64,000 nt of DNA, taken from the NCBI RefSeq assembly GCF_001941505.1, contig NZ_CP009248.1, positions 558,001 to 622,000 of the forward strand. The letters are read 5' to 3'. The notes under the pieces are model-generated. The model saw nothing but the letters and a program-made list of their open reading frames with translations. It had not been told where the DNA came from and made no database searches. This document shows, piece after piece, positions 29,397 through 39,400 of the stretch. The position numbers and the translations under genes were made by a program. Positions within the stretch are counted from its first letter, which is position 1; each line of letters opens with the position of its first letter. Source of the stretch: Corynebacterium sphenisci DSM 44792 (GTDB taxonomy: Bacteria > Actinomycetota > Actinomycetes > Mycobacteriales > Mycobacteriaceae).

Positions 29397-29660
29397 CTAG
29401 ACCGTGGTGCGGGTGCGGCGGGTCCGGCCGCGGTTGTGGCGGCGCTTCAGCGCGCGGCGCTCGTCCTCGGACATGCCGCCCCACACGCCGGCATCCTGGC
29501 CGGTCTCCAGGGCCCAGGCGAGGCACTGGGAGGTCACCGGGCAGCGGTTGCAGACGACCTTGGCCTTCGCGATCTGGGCGAGGGCGGGGCCGGAGTTGCC
29601 GACCGGGAAGAACAGCTCGGGGTCCTCTTCGCGGCATACGGCCTTGTGACGCCAATCCAT
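29397..29660 (-). CDS. whcE: WhiB-family regulator, WhcE/WhiB1 type
   Basis: An 87-residue [4Fe-4S] WhiB protein. The cluster ligands are Cys9 (AVCREED) and the CNRC and QC cysteines (C-x2-C-x5-C). The GVWGGMSEDERRALKRR segment and a basic tail GRTRRTRTTV follow. The MDWRHKAVC start and the length match Mycobacterium WhiB1 and C. glutamicum WhcE, whose gene also neighbours sigH; WhiB1 is NO-sensitive and binds SigA. AAGGAG lies about 7 nt before the ATG at 29660. A CRP/GlxR-like site is found about 245 bp upstream. Confidence 0.93.
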   Translation of the reverse strand: MDWRHKAVCREEDPELFFPVGNSGPALAQIAKAKVVCNRCPVTSQCLAWALETGQDAGVWGGMSEDERRALKRRHNRGRTRRTRTTV

Positions 29661-30075
29661 TGAAACTCCTTGAAAGATCACGGGTGAGTGGCACCCGGCG
29701 TGCGCCGCGCGGCGGTGGGCGCGGACCGGGGTCGGTCCGGTTGCCGGGTGGGTGGGGGCGCGGGCACTCGCGGCGGATACCCGCACGCACCTGGATCCCC
29801 CGAAAAGCAGGGCGAGGGGGAGGCCGTGGCCCCGTCCCTCGCGGTCCGTGGAGATGATGACATGTCCGGGACCGCTTGTGAAGGGATTAACGGCAAAAAG
29901 TGCGCAAGGTCACAGATTACCCTCAGGTGGGCCCCGCCGCAGGTCGACGGCCCGGACGGGGGCCGCCGGGCCCGCCGATGTCCGGAACGGGGCCCCGCGG
30001 GGGCTTCTCGGCCACCCCCGCCGAGGGGGCCCGGTTTGCCTTCGGCGGCGGCGCCCCGCTCACGGTGAACCGGGC
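29661..30075. promoter_or_regulatory. Upstream region of whcE, no gene seen
   Basis: This stretch of about 415 bp separates whcE and the lipid kinase gene (both minus strand). I see no credible coding frame. AT-richer sequence at 29870-29920 suggests the whcE promoter lies there, giving an unusually long leader of about 200 nt. It contains the CRP/GlxR-like site at 29899-29914. Confidence 0.4.
29899..29914 (-). promoter_or_regulatory. CRP/GlxR-like site upstream of whcE
   Basis: On the minus strand the sequence is TGTGACCTTGCGCACT. The GlxR/CRP consensus TGTGA-N6-TCACA is met perfectly on the left arm and in GCAC on the right. Mycobacterial whiB1 is known to be controlled by Crp, which supports the reading. 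Confidence 0.4.
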
Positions 30076-31152
30076 TCAGCCGGGGTGCGGCCAGGCCCGC
30101 AGCCGCCGGCGCAGGCCCGCGGCGCTGCGCCGCGCCGCCGCCGCGGCATGCGCCCAGCGCGAGCCGCGGCGGCCCTCCGCGGAGAAGTCCCGGCCCGGCG
30201 GCGGGGCCACCATGCGCAGCGCCGCCGGGGCGGCGCGCAGCTCCACCCGATCCCGCAGCCCCGCGTAGTCGCCGTCCACCTGGAAGCGCAGCGGCCGCGG
30301 CGAGGACAGGGTGATCCGGGCGGCGTCATCGGCGGAGCGCACCAGCCCCGCCACCCGCAGCGGATCATGGCGGCGGGGCACCCCGCCGACCAGCCGGGCC
30401 ACCGCGGCCAGCCCGCGCACCCCGGCGATGGAGCGCACCGCCCACACGCCCAGGCCGGAGTCCAGGGTGGTGCCCGGGTTGGTGACCACCGGCAGCTGCC
30501 CGAAGAAGGTCCACGGGTTCGTGTTCGAGGCCACCACCACCGGCAGCTCCCCGCCGAGGTCCACCCCGTCCACGGTGCACCGGATCCGGGGGGTGTCCCG
30601 GCGCATCCGCCACCAGGCGCCGAGCACCGTCGGCGCGTACCGGGCCGGGTTCGCGGACACCCCGCGGGCGCGCAGCCGCTCCATGGCGTGGATCACCTCC
30701 CCGTCGATGCCCAGGCCCGCGTTCACCGCGAACCAGCGGTCCCCGGCCCGGCCCAGGGTGATCCGGCGCTCCACGCCGGAGTGCAGCAGCCCGGCCAGGC
30801 GCTCGGCGGCCGCCCCGGGCTCCCGGGGCATGCCCAGCGCCCCGGCGAGCACGTTCGCGCTGCCGGCCGGCACCACCGCCAGCGCCGGCAGCGTGCCCGG
30901 GTCCGCCGGGGCCCCGTCGGCGAGCAGGCCGTTGATCACCTCGTTGACGGTGCCGTCGCCGCCCACCACGATCACCACGTCGACCTCGGCGGCGGTGAGC
31001 CCGCGCACCATCTCCCCGGCGTGGCCGGGGGCGGCGGTGAACCGGGAGCGCAGCCGCATCCCCGGCACCGCCAGCAGCGGCGGCACCACCCGGCGCAGCG
31101 TCGCGTCATCCACCGAGGTCGAGTTGGGGTTGGAGATCATCAGGGCGCGCAC
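30076..31152 (-). CDS. Diacylglycerol kinase-family lipid kinase
   Basis: A 358-residue member of the DagK/sphingosine-kinase family, phosphorylating a lipid alcohol at the membrane. The catalytic domain starts with MISNPNSTS and has the ATP loop VVGGDGTVNEVINGL (about 67-81) and VVPAGSANVLAGALGMP (the GT/S-N-x-A segment). The C-terminal beta domain includes FAVNAGLGIDGEVIHAME and RFQVDGDYAGLRDRVEL. A basic tail follows. The GTG at 31152 (VRALMISNPN) is 45 bp from the divergent gene. Substrate not known. Confidence 0.85.
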   Translation of the reverse strand: MRALMISNPNSTSVDDATLRRVVPPLLAVPGMRLRSRFTAAPGHAGEMVRGLTAAEVDVVIVVGGDGTVNEVINGLLADGAPADPGTLPALAVVPAGSANVLAGALGMPREPGAAAERLAGLLHSGVERRITLGRAGDRWFAVNAGLGIDGEVIHAMERLRARGVSANPARYAPTVLGAWWRMRRDTPRIRCTVDGVDLGGELPVVVASNTNPWTFFGQLPVVTNPGTTLDSGLGVWAVRSIAGVRGLAAVARLVGGVPRRHDPLRVAGLVRSADDAARITLSSPRPLRFQVDGDYAGLRDRVELRAAPAALRMVAPPPGRDFSAEGRRGSRWAHAAAAARRSAAGLRRRLRAWPHPG

Positions 31153-31197
31153 GGCACCAACCCTACGGGGCGCCCCGGGGGGATATGATGAGTCGCC

Positions 31198-31617
31198 GTG
31201 AGCACCCCCAGCACCGCCCCAGTCCGCGCCGCCGCCCCCCGCTCCGTCCTCGTCGGGGCCTGGATCGCGGTCGCCGAATGCCTCGCCGGCATCGGCTACG
31301 GGATCTTCCTGGGCGTCCGCGACGCCGAGGGCTACCGCGATGAGCTGGCGGTGATCTCCGGCTGGGGCACCGCGCTGTGGTTCTTCCTCATGTTCGGCGC
31401 CGTGCTCGCCGGGGCGATCATGCTGCTCACCGGGCGCCGCTGGGGGCGCGGGCCGATCGTGATGCTCAACCTCTGCCTGCTCGGCGTGGCCTACTACATG
31501 TTCACCTCGCATGCGGTGGCCTGGGGCGCGCTCACCGCGGTGCTCGCGGCGGCGGCGCTGGTGTGCATGTTCAACCCCAAGGCGGTGCACTGGGCGGCCA
31601 CCGAGCACCGCGCCTGA
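31198..31617 (+). CDS. Small four-helix membrane protein
   Basis: A 139-residue integral membrane protein of unknown function. Four hydrophobic segments are visible: VLVGAWIAVAECLAGIGYGIFL (about 18-39), ALWFFLMFGAVLAGAIMLL (about 59-77), IVMLNLCLLGVAYYMF (about 86-101), and WGALTAVLAAAALVCMF (about 108-124). No catalytic motif is present. A TATGAT -10 ends 8 nt before the GTG at 31198, indicating a leaderless message. It is divergent from the lipid kinase and convergent with the next gene. Confidence 0.6.
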   Translation: MSTPSTAPVRAAAPRSVLVGAWIAVAECLAGIGYGIFLGVRDAEGYRDELAVISGWGTALWFFLMFGAVLAGAIMLLTGRRWGRGPIVMLNLCLLGVAYYMFTSHAVAWGALTAVLAAAALVCMFNPKAVHWAATEHRA

Positions 31618-31626
31618 GCGGGCCGG

Positions 31627-32838
31627 CTACGCCGGCGGGGGAGCGGGACGCCGCGGCGGCGGCGCCGGGGCCAGGCCCACCACCGCGCCGGCGCGCCATT
31701 CCACGATCATGTCCCCGAACACCCGCAGATCCACCCGCCCCGGGTCGGCGCCGCGGTCCACCGGGATGATCCGCTCCACCGCCCCGTCCCAGGCCGTCAC
31801 CGCGATCCCCCCGGGCACCGGCACCAGCAGCCGATCCCCGCGGCGGTCCCCGGTGCCCAGCGCCCCGGGCACCCGCAGCCGCTCCACCAGGCCCGGCTGA
31901 TCCAGCACCACCAGCGCGCCGCCGCCGAACCACTGGGTGCGCCCGCCGAGTTCCGCGGTCGCCGGCCGCGCCGGAACCCGGCCCGGGGCCGCGGGCTCGG
32001 CCGGGGCCTCCAGCCGGGTGCGGCGCAGCTCCGCGCCGGCGTCGTCGCGGAGCACCAGATCGGCGCCCTCGGCCAGGGCCACCCGACCGGCGGACACCGC
32101 CACCAGCGCAGCCGGCCCCGGCAGCGCGACATCGGCGTCCGGCTCCGGCTCCCGGGAGGACTCCGGGTCGGCGCCCATCAGCACCAGCCGGGTCTGCCCG
32201 GAGCAGTCGGCGAGCACCGCGAGCCGGTCCTCGCGGGTGACCCCGTCGACGACGGCGCACTCCGGCAGCGGCTGCACCCCCGGTTCCGCGGGGGCCTCCG
32301 GGCGGCCGAATTCGATGGTGCGCACCAGATCCCCGCGCCACAGCTCCGCCAGCCGCGTCGAGCGCACCCCGGAGCGGGTCGGCGAGCCCAGCGGGGCGAC
32401 CTCCCCGGCGGCGAGGGAGCGCCGGGTGGCGTGGTAGGCCCCGTCGGCGAGATCCAGGCTGGTGACCTCCCCGCAGCCGGCGGGACCGCGGAACACCGCC
32501 ACCGCCCGGCGCTGCGCCACCATCGCGGTGCACAGCTCGATGTCCCGGGCGTAGGACCACAGCAGCCGCCCGGAGGCCGGGTCCAGGGCGCGCACCCCGC
32601 GGTCGTCGGTGGCCAGCAGCGCCCCGGCGCCGCCGTCGGCCGGGGCCAGGCCCGCATCAGGGGCGCGCCAGCGCTCCACCAGGGCCGCCGGCGCGGGGCC
32701 GCCGGCCTCGGCGCGCTGCACCGCCACCCGGGACTGGATGTGCTCGGTCCGCCGGGCGGGGGAGTCGTACCAGGTCAGGCCGAGGGTGGCGGCCACGGCC
32801 AGGGCGATCGCGGCGGCGCCGGCGCGATTGCGATCCAT
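31627..32838 (-). CDS. Rv3212-like exported beta-propeller protein
   Basis: A 403-residue protein with an N-terminal signal anchor (NRAGAAAIALAVAATLGLTWY), so most of it faces outside. The body reads like a PQQ-type beta-propeller: LLATDDRGVRALDPASGRLLWSYARD, ELCTAMVAQRRAVAVFRG, EVTSLDLADGAYHATRR and similar blades. Cys pairs (ELCTAM, GCGEV, PECAVV, DCSGQ) may form disulfides. The neighbour is rhlE, as for Rv3212 and Rv3211 in M. tuberculosis. The ATG at 32838 is 28 bp after rhlE. Function unknown. Confidence 0.7.
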   Translation of the reverse strand: MDRNRAGAAAIALAVAATLGLTWYDSPARRTEHIQSRVAVQRAEAGGPAPAALVERWRAPDAGLAPADGGAGALLATDDRGVRALDPASGRLLWSYARDIELCTAMVAQRRAVAVFRGPAGCGEVTSLDLADGAYHATRRSLAAGEVAPLGSPTRSGVRSTRLAELWRGDLVRTIEFGRPEAPAEPGVQPLPECAVVDGVTREDRLAVLADCSGQTRLVLMGADPESSREPEPDADVALPGPAALVAVSAGRVALAEGADLVLRDDAGAELRRTRLEAPAEPAAPGRVPARPATAELGGRTQWFGGGALVVLDQPGLVERLRVPGALGTGDRRGDRLLVPVPGGIAVTAWDGAVERIIPVDRGADPGRVDLRVFGDMIVEWRAGAVVGLAPAPPPRRPAPPPA

Positions 32839-32866
32839 CGGGTCTCGCCGGTGGGCGCGGGGCCGC

Positions 32867-34225
32867 TCAGCGGCGGCGCCGGCCGCCCCGGCCGCCGGAG
32901 CGGGGGCCGCCGGAACCGCCGGACCGTCCGCCACCGGAGCGGCCGCCGCGGCCGTCGCGGCGCCCGCCCCGGTCCTGCACCGGGCGCGCGCCGAGCACCG
33001 GGCGGGCCGGGCCGACCTCCTCGCCGGCGTCATCGGGGATGTCCAGGGCCTCGTGCAGCTCCGGGGAGGTGGAGAACCACTGCGGCGGCTCCCCGATGCC
33101 CAGGCCCAGGGCGTCGTCGATCATCTTCCACCGGGAGACCTCGTCGTAGCCGACCAGGGTCACCGCGATCCCCGACTGCCCGGCCCGGCCGGTGCGGCCG
33201 ATCCGGTGCACGTAGGTCATCTCGTCCTCGGGCACCTGGTAGTTGATCACGTGCGTGACATCGTCGATGTCGATTCCGCGGGCGGCCACGTCGGTGGCCA
33301 CCAGCACGTCGACGTCCCCGGCGCGGAAGGCGCGCAGCGACTTCTCCCGGGCCGGCTGGCCCATGTCCCCGTGCACCGCGGTGGCCTTGAAGCCGCGCTC
33401 GCCGAGGCGCTCCGCGACGCTGGCGGTGGAGCGCTTGGTGCGCGCGAAGATGATGGTCCGGCCCCGGCCCTCGGCCTGCAGGATCCGGGCCAGCACCGGC
33501 ACCTTGTCCATCTGGTGGGACTGGAACACCACCTGCCGGGTGGTCTCGTGGATGGTGGCCTCCGCCTCCCCGGACTCGGCGCGGATGTGCACCGGCTGGT
33601 TCATGAAGGTCCGGGCCAGGGTGAGGATCGGCCCCGGCATGGTCGCGGAGAACAGCATCACCTGGCGGCGATCCGGCACCGCCCGCAGGATCCGCTCGAT
33701 ATCCGGCAGGAAGCCCAGGTCCAGCATCTCGTCGGCCTCGTCGAGCACCAGCACCGCCACCTCGGCGAGGTTGAGGTCCCCGCGCTCGTGCAGATCGATC
33801 AGCCGGCCCGGGGTGCCGACCACCAGGTCCACCCCGGCGCGCAGCGCCTCGATCTGCTCCTCGTAGGGCCGGCCGCCGTAGATCACGGTGCTGGACAGGC
33901 CCACCGCGGCGGCCACCGGGGCGAGATCCCCGGCCACCTGGTGCGCCAGCTCCCGGGTGGGGGTGACCACCAGGGCCCGGGGGGTGCCGTCCGGCTCGGC
34001 CACCCGGGCGTCGTCGAAGAGCCGATCCACCAGGGGCACCCCGAAGCCGAGGGTCTTGCCCATGCCGGTGCGGGCCTGGCCGATGATGTCCACGCCGTCC
34101 AGCGCCAGCGGCAGGGTCAGCTCCTGGATGGCGAAGGTGCGGGAAATCCCGAGATCGGCGAGGGCGTCGCAGATTTCCGCGGCCACCCCCAGTTCGGCGA
34201 ATGCGGGGCCCGGCTCGGGTGCCAC
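32867..34225 (-). CDS. rhlE: DEAD-box RNA helicase RhlE
   Basis: ATP-dependent RNA helicase, 452 residues. Motifs in order: Q motif FAIQELTLPLALDG, I ARTGMGKTLG, Ia PTRELAHQV, II VLDEADEML, III SATMP, IV IIFARTKR, V TDVAARGIDI, VI HRIGRTGRAG. The C-terminal tail of about 60 residues is Arg/Gly-rich (RGGR repeats), a typical RNA-binding extension. The GTG at 34225 (VAPEPGPAFAELGV) with GGAGAA upstream is preferred over the long open frame, which would cross the divergent DUF3107 gene. Confidence 0.93.
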   Translation of the reverse strand: MAPEPGPAFAELGVAAEICDALADLGISRTFAIQELTLPLALDGVDIIGQARTGMGKTLGFGVPLVDRLFDDARVAEPDGTPRALVVTPTRELAHQVAGDLAPVAAAVGLSSTVIYGGRPYEEQIEALRAGVDLVVGTPGRLIDLHERGDLNLAEVAVLVLDEADEMLDLGFLPDIERILRAVPDRRQVMLFSATMPGPILTLARTFMNQPVHIRAESGEAEATIHETTRQVVFQSHQMDKVPVLARILQAEGRGRTIIFARTKRSTASVAERLGERGFKATAVHGDMGQPAREKSLRAFRAGDVDVLVATDVAARGIDIDDVTHVINYQVPEDEMTYVHRIGRTGRAGQSGIAVTLVGYDEVSRWKMIDDALGLGIGEPPQWFSTSPELHEALDIPDDAGEEVGPARPVLGARPVQDRGGRRDGRGGRSGGGRSGGSGGPRSGGRGGRRRR

Positions 34226-34312
34226 AGGGGTTCTCCGTTCGGTGGGGTGCGGGGTACGGGCCCAATCGTAGCCTGCCCGGCCCCGCCGGCCACGCCGGTT
34301 ATAGTTGCCGCC

Positions 34313-34537
34313 ATGGACATCACCATCGGTTTCGTCGACGTACCCCGTGAACTGACCATCTCCGGCGTGGAGGACGCCGAGGGGGTGCGCGAGCGCGTCC
34401 GCGCCGCCGTGGAGGCCGGCTCCGGGGTGCTGGAGCTTCGCGACGGCGCCGGGCGCACCCACCTGGCCCGGGTGGAGAAGATCGCCTACGTGGGGATCGG
34501 CCCGGCCGCCGCCCGCAAGGTCGGCTTCATCGCCTGA
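34313..34537 (+). CDS. DUF3107 family protein
   Basis: A 74-residue protein of unknown function, conserved next to rhlE in actinobacteria. It begins MDITIGFVDVPRELTI and ends KIAYVGIGPAAARKVGFI, the family pattern of an ATP-binding-like small domain without an assigned role. A TATAGT -10 (34300-34305) ends 7 nt before the ATG, so the message is probably leaderless. It is followed 11 bp later by the DUF3152 gene. Confidence 0.85.
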   Translation: MDITIGFVDVPRELTISGVEDAEGVRERVRAAVEAGSGVLELRDGAGRTHLARVEKIAYVGIGPAAARKVGFIA

Positions 34538-34548
34538 TCCGGCCCCCG

Positions 34549-35520
34549 ATGCACCCCCAGGGCCCGCGCCGGGCCGGCCGAACCCGCGGGCGACCGCGCC
34601 CCGACCGGGGCCGGCCCGCGCCGCGCGGCGCCCGGCGCACCGCGATCGCGCCGCGGCGCGCCCCGGAGCCGGCGGCGGTGCGCCTGGCCCGCCGGCTGGG
34701 CTGGCGGGCCTACGCGATCCCGCTGCTGGTGGTGCTCACCGCCTGGGTGCTCCTCGACATCGTCACCGACGGCGGGATGGGCGCCGGCGGGACGGCCCGG
34801 AGCACCGCCGCGGAACCGGGCCCGGCCCCGGCGGCCGATCCCGAATCCGGCCTGGACGTCGGCGAGCTGCCGCCCGGGGCGGACTACCCCACCCGCGGCT
34901 CGGGCGAGTTCGTCGACGCCGGGTCCCCCGGCGCCGCCGCCGGCGAGGGCAGGGAGAAGACGCTGCGCTACGCGGTGCAGATCGAGGACGTGCTCGACGC
35001 CGGGGCGGTCGGCGGGGCCGACGCCTTCGGCGCCACCATCGACGCCACCCTCTCCGATCCCCGGGGCTGGACCGCCGACCCGGCCTTCGCGCTGCGCCAC
35101 GTCGGCGCCGACGAGGACCCGGACACCATCATCCGGCTGGTCACCCCGGACACCGCCGGGCGGCTCTGCGGCCGGGAGATGGACGTGGAGACCAGCTGCC
35201 GGATCGGCGCGGCCGGCGGCCGGCCCGGCCAGATCCTGGTCAACGTGGCCCGGTGGACCCGCGGGGCGCTGCCCTTCGAGGGCGATCTGGGCGCCTACCG
35301 GCAGTACCTGATCAACCACGAGGTGGGCCACGCCCTGGGCTACGCCGCGCACCGGCCCTGCCCCGCCGAGGGGGAGCTGGCGCCGGTGATGATGCAGCAG
35401 ACGCTCAGCCTGGACAACTCCGAACTGCACAACCTCGCCCCGCATGAGGTCTACCCCGACGATGGCGCGACCTGCCGGCCCAACGGGTGGCCGTACCCGG
35501 CGGCGCGGGCGCCCCGGTAG
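34549..35520 (+). CDS. DUF3152 zincin-like membrane-anchored protein
   Basis: A 323-residue predicted membrane-anchored metalloprotease. A basic N-terminus rich in Arg and Pro is followed by one helix (YAIPLLVVLTAWVLLDIV, about 65-82), then a linker and the DUF3152 domain. The zinc motif is NHEVGHALGYAAH (HExxH with a third His seven residues on) and a Met-turn candidate VMMQQT lies downstream. Two Cys (CGRE, SCRI) may form a disulfide. Substrate unknown. Mycobacterial homologues occupy the same place (Rv3207c). Confidence 0.82.
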   Translation: MHPQGPRRAGRTRGRPRPDRGRPAPRGARRTAIAPRRAPEPAAVRLARRLGWRAYAIPLLVVLTAWVLLDIVTDGGMGAGGTARSTAAEPGPAPAADPESGLDVGELPPGADYPTRGSGEFVDAGSPGAAAGEGREKTLRYAVQIEDVLDAGAVGGADAFGATIDATLSDPRGWTADPAFALRHVGADEDPDTIIRLVTPDTAGRLCGREMDVETSCRIGAAGGRPGQILVNVARWTRGALPFEGDLGAYRQYLINHEVGHALGYAAHRPCPAEGELAPVMMQQTLSLDNSELHNLAPHEVYPDDGATCRPNGWPYPAARAPR

Positions 35521-35530
35521 GTTGGGGGCC

Positions 35531-36373
35531 ATGACGGCGCATCCTCCCCCGCACGTGCTGGAGGCCTTCGGGGCCTTCGGCGCCCCCGAGCCCGCCGGCC
35601 CCGCCTGGGACGACGGGTGGCGCTACGGCACCGTGGTGCTCTCCCGGGTCGCCGACGCGCAGCGCGCCGCCTGGTCGGCGAAGGTGCGCGAGGTGCTCGC
35701 CGTGGACGGGGCGGCGGTGGCCCGCCCGGTGCGCGGCACCGACGGCCGGCACGTGATCGGCGGCTGGCAGGCCCGGCACCACGCCCCCGGGGCGCCGGCC
35801 GCCCGCCCGGATGAGCTGATCGTGGCGATGTGCCGGCTGGAGGAGGCGCTGGCCGATCTGGCCCGGCCCCGGTTCCTCGCCGGGCCCGCCGAGGGGGTCT
35901 TCGACGTCTGCGACCGGGCCGCCTGGGCCGAGGACCCGGCCGGGGAGCTGGAGCGGGTGCTCGACGTCGCCGCGGTGCCCCGGGCCGATGCCGCGGAGGC
36001 CCTCGGCGTCGCCGCCGAGCTCACCGGGCTGCGCGGGGGGCTCGACGCCGCCGGCGCCGAGCAGGTGGGCCACGCCGATCCGCTGGCCACCACCGTCTTC
36101 GACGGCGCCGCCGCGCCCACCGTGGTGGACCTGGTGCCCTGCTGGCGGCCCCGCGGCTGGACCCCGGCGCTGGCCGCGGTGGACGCGCTGTCCCGCGGCG
36201 GCGCCGATGAGGCGCTGCTCGCCCGCTTCGACCATCTCCCGGACTGGGACCAGCTGGTGCTGCGCGCCATGCTCTACCGGCTGTTCGCCCATGCCGTGCA
36301 CCCCGGCGCCGAACCCGCCGCCGGCCGCGGCCTGACCCGGGCCGCGGAGCTGGTCAAGGCCCGGTTCCGCTAG
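35531..36373 (+). CDS. TIGR02569-family actinobacterial protein
   Basis: A 280-residue protein conserved upstream of adnAB in actinobacteria, with a distant kinase-like fold in its annotation and no proven activity. It includes the opening PPPHVLEAFGAFG, a middle ADPLATTVFDGAAAPTVVDLVPCWRPRGW and the ending DWDQLVLRAMLYRLFAHAVHP. TAGGTT (35518-35523) ends 7 nt before the ATG and overlaps the stop of the previous gene, again a leaderless arrangement. A role linked to AdnAB is only suggested by position. Confidence 0.75.
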   Translation: MTAHPPPHVLEAFGAFGAPEPAGPAWDDGWRYGTVVLSRVADAQRAAWSAKVREVLAVDGAAVARPVRGTDGRHVIGGWQARHHAPGAPAARPDELIVAMCRLEEALADLARPRFLAGPAEGVFDVCDRAAWAEDPAGELERVLDVAAVPRADAAEALGVAAELTGLRGGLDAAGAEQVGHADPLATTVFDGAAAPTVVDLVPCWRPRGWTPALAAVDALSRGGADEALLARFDHLPDWDQLVLRAMLYRLFAHAVHPGAEPAAGRGLTRAAELVKARFR

Positions 36374-36439
36374 GCCCGCCGGGGCGGCCCGGCCCCCGCC
36401 GCCCCGGGGGCGCGGGCGGGCGTCCGGGGGTGTGCCACC

Positions 36440-39400
36440 ATGGTCGCCATGAGTGCTGCGGAGGGCGTGCGGATGCCGGCGGCCCGCCTGGTCGATCCCG
36501 GCGGGCCGGCCCCGCGCAGCTGGGACGGCCCGCTCGCCGCGCTCTTCCCCGGCGACGGCCGCCTCGAGATCGCCGGGGAGCCCTGGGCGGTGCTCGGCGG
36601 GCCCGGCACCGGCAAATCCGCGCTGCTCGTCGATCTCGCCGCCGCGCACGTCGCCGCGGGCGTGCCCGCGGACGCGGTGCTCATCGCCGCGCCCGCCAAG
36701 GAGGCGGCGAACCGGCTCCGCGAGGATCTCGCCCGCCGGCTGCCGGAGGCCGCCGCCGGCGGCGGGGGCATGGTCCGCGCGGTGCACTCCCTGGCCTTCG
36801 CCCTGGTCCGGGAGGCCATGGTGCGCCGCGGCGAACCCGAGCCGCGGCTGATGCCCGGCGCCCGCCAGGACGCCTGGATCCGGGATCTGCTCACCGGGGA
36901 GGAGGCCGACGGCGGCGCCGGCTGGCCGGACCGGCTGCGCCCGGCGCTGGGCATGCGCGGTTTCGCCCGGCAGGTCCGCGATCTCATCCTGCGCGCCCAG
37001 GAACGCGGGCTGGACGCCGCCGGGCTGATCGCCCTCGGCGAGGACCACGGGGTGCCGGAGTGGACGGCGGTGGGCGGGTTCCTGCGCCGCTACCGGCAGG
37101 CGGTGCGGCTGCTCGGCTCCGCCGATCTCAACGCCGCGGAGCTGGTCAGCGCCGCCCTGGCGGAAATCGACGCCGATCCCGGGCTGCTGGACCGGCTCGG
37201 CGTGCAGGTGCTGCTGGTCGACGACGCCGAGCACCTGGACCCGCAGTCCGCGGAGCTGCTGCGCCGGATCCTGGCCCGGGCCCGGGTGGGGGTGCTCACC
37301 GGGGACCACGACCAGTCGGTGCTGGGCTTCCGCGGCGCCGACCCGGCCTTCCTGGACGGCGCCGCCCCGGCGGAGCGCACCATCGTGCTGCACCGCTCCC
37401 GGCGGCTGCCCGCGCCGATCGCGACCGCGGCGAACCGGCTGGCCGCCCGGCTGCCCGGCAACCCCCCGCAGCGCGGGATCCGCGGCCGCGCCGCCGACCC
37501 GGGCGCGGACCCGGCGCTGCGGGTGGCGGTCTTCGCCACCGGCACCGCCGAACGCGCCGCGGTGGCCGACTACCTGCGCCGCGCCCATGTCGTCGACGGC
37601 GTGGCCTGGGGGGAGATGGCGGTGCTGCTGCGCTCCGGGGCGGCGGAGTCCGCGGCGCACCGCAGCCTCGCCCGGGCCGGGGTGCCGGTGCAGGTCGACC
37701 CCACCGACGTGGTGCTCGCCGAGCAGCGCATGGTCGCCGCGCTGCTGCTGGCGATGCGCGCCCTGGTCGAGCCGCTGCCGGAGAGCTCCTGGGAGGCGCT
37801 GCTCACCGGGCCCCTCGGGGAGGCCGACCCGGTGACCCTGGCCCGGGTGGTGCGCGGGGTGCGCCGGCTGGCCCCGGGCGGCCGGGCCATGGAGCGGATC
37901 ATCGCGCTGCTGGCCGCCCCGGAGCCCGATGCGGCGGATGCGGAGCTGCTCGCCGGGCTCGGCGCCCGGGAGCGCGCCGTGCTGGAGCGGCCGCTGCGGG
38001 TCCTAGCCGCGGGCCGGGCCGCCCTGGACCAGGGTGTGGAGCTGGTGCTGTGGGAGATGTGGGCCGCCTCCGGGCTGGCCGACCACCTGATGGCCCGCTC
38101 CCTGCGCGGCGGGGCGGCCGGCTCCGCCGCGGACCGGGACCTGGACGCGGTGATGACCCTGTTCGACTTCGCCGGGGACCTGGTGGAGCAGGCGCCGGCG
38201 CTGACCGTCGCCGGCTTCGTCGCCAAGGTCGCCGAGCAGGAGCTGCCCACCGGGGCCCGGGACCGGCGCGGCATCGCCCGGGACGCGGTGAGCGTGATCT
38301 CCGCGCACGCCGCGCTCGGCCGGGAGTTCGCCGTGGTCGCCGTCGCCGGGGTGCAGGAGGAGACCTGGCCCTCGCTGGGCGTCACCGGCTCCGTGGTGCG
38401 CCAGCAGGAGCTGGTGGATCTGCTCGACCACGGCATCGACCCGGGCACCCCGGTGTCCCGGGTCGCCGACCGGCTCGCCGAGGAGCGCCGGCTGCTCCAT
38501 GTCGCGATTACCCGGGCCACCCGCTCCGTGCTGGTCACCGCGGTGGACGCCCCCGATGACGAGGGCGAGCCGAGTCGCTTCCTCGGCGAACTGGCGGTGC
38601 CGGGGGAGGCCGGCGCCGACCCGGCCGCCGCGGAGGAGGAGCCGGCCGCGCCCGCCCCGGAACCGCCGCCGACCATCCCGGCGGTGCCCCGGGTGCTCGC
38701 CGAGGGGCCGCTCACCGCGGAGCTGCGCGCCGCCGCCGCCGACCCCGGCCAGGGCCCGGGCCGGCGCGCCCGGGCCGCCGCCCAGCTGGCCCGGCTCGCC
38801 GCCGCCGGGGTGCCCGGGGCGCACCCCGACCAGTGGTGGGGGATCGCCGAGCGCTCCACCGGGGAGCCGGTGCTCGCCGGCCCGATGCGGCTCAGCCCCT
38901 CGAAGGTGGGCCGGATCCTGCGGTGCCCGCTGCGCGCCCTGCTGGAGCCGCCCGCCCGCGGCCCCGCCCTGGCCACCGGCACCGCCTTCCACCGGGTGGC
39001 GCAGGCCCTGGCCGAGGGGGTCGACCCCGCCGAGGGCGAGCAGGAGCTGCGCGCGGTGCTGCCCCGGCTGCTCGACGAACCCGGCTGGCGGGTCGACGTG
39101 CTCGCCGAGGAGTGGGCCGCCGCGCTGCGCTCCTGGGCCGGGTTCGCCGCCGGGGCGGCGGTCGGCGTGGAGGTGCCGGTGCGGGTGCCGGTGACCGGGG
39201 AGGTCACCCTCGCCGGGCGGATCGACCGGCTGGTCGGCGACGCCGACTCCGGCTACGTGGTGGTGGACATCAAGACCGGGGCGAACCCGCCGCCGGCCGC
39301 CGAGGTGGAGGAGGACGCCCAATTGGCCGTCTACCAGCTGGCCCTGGCCGGCGGCGCCCTGGTCGAGGGCCCCCGCGGCCCCGAGATCGTCGCCGGGGAG

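Noticed and set aside
29661..29920. A SigH-type promoter (GGAAT...GTT) for whcE
   Set aside because: I could not find both boxes at proper spacing on the minus strand.
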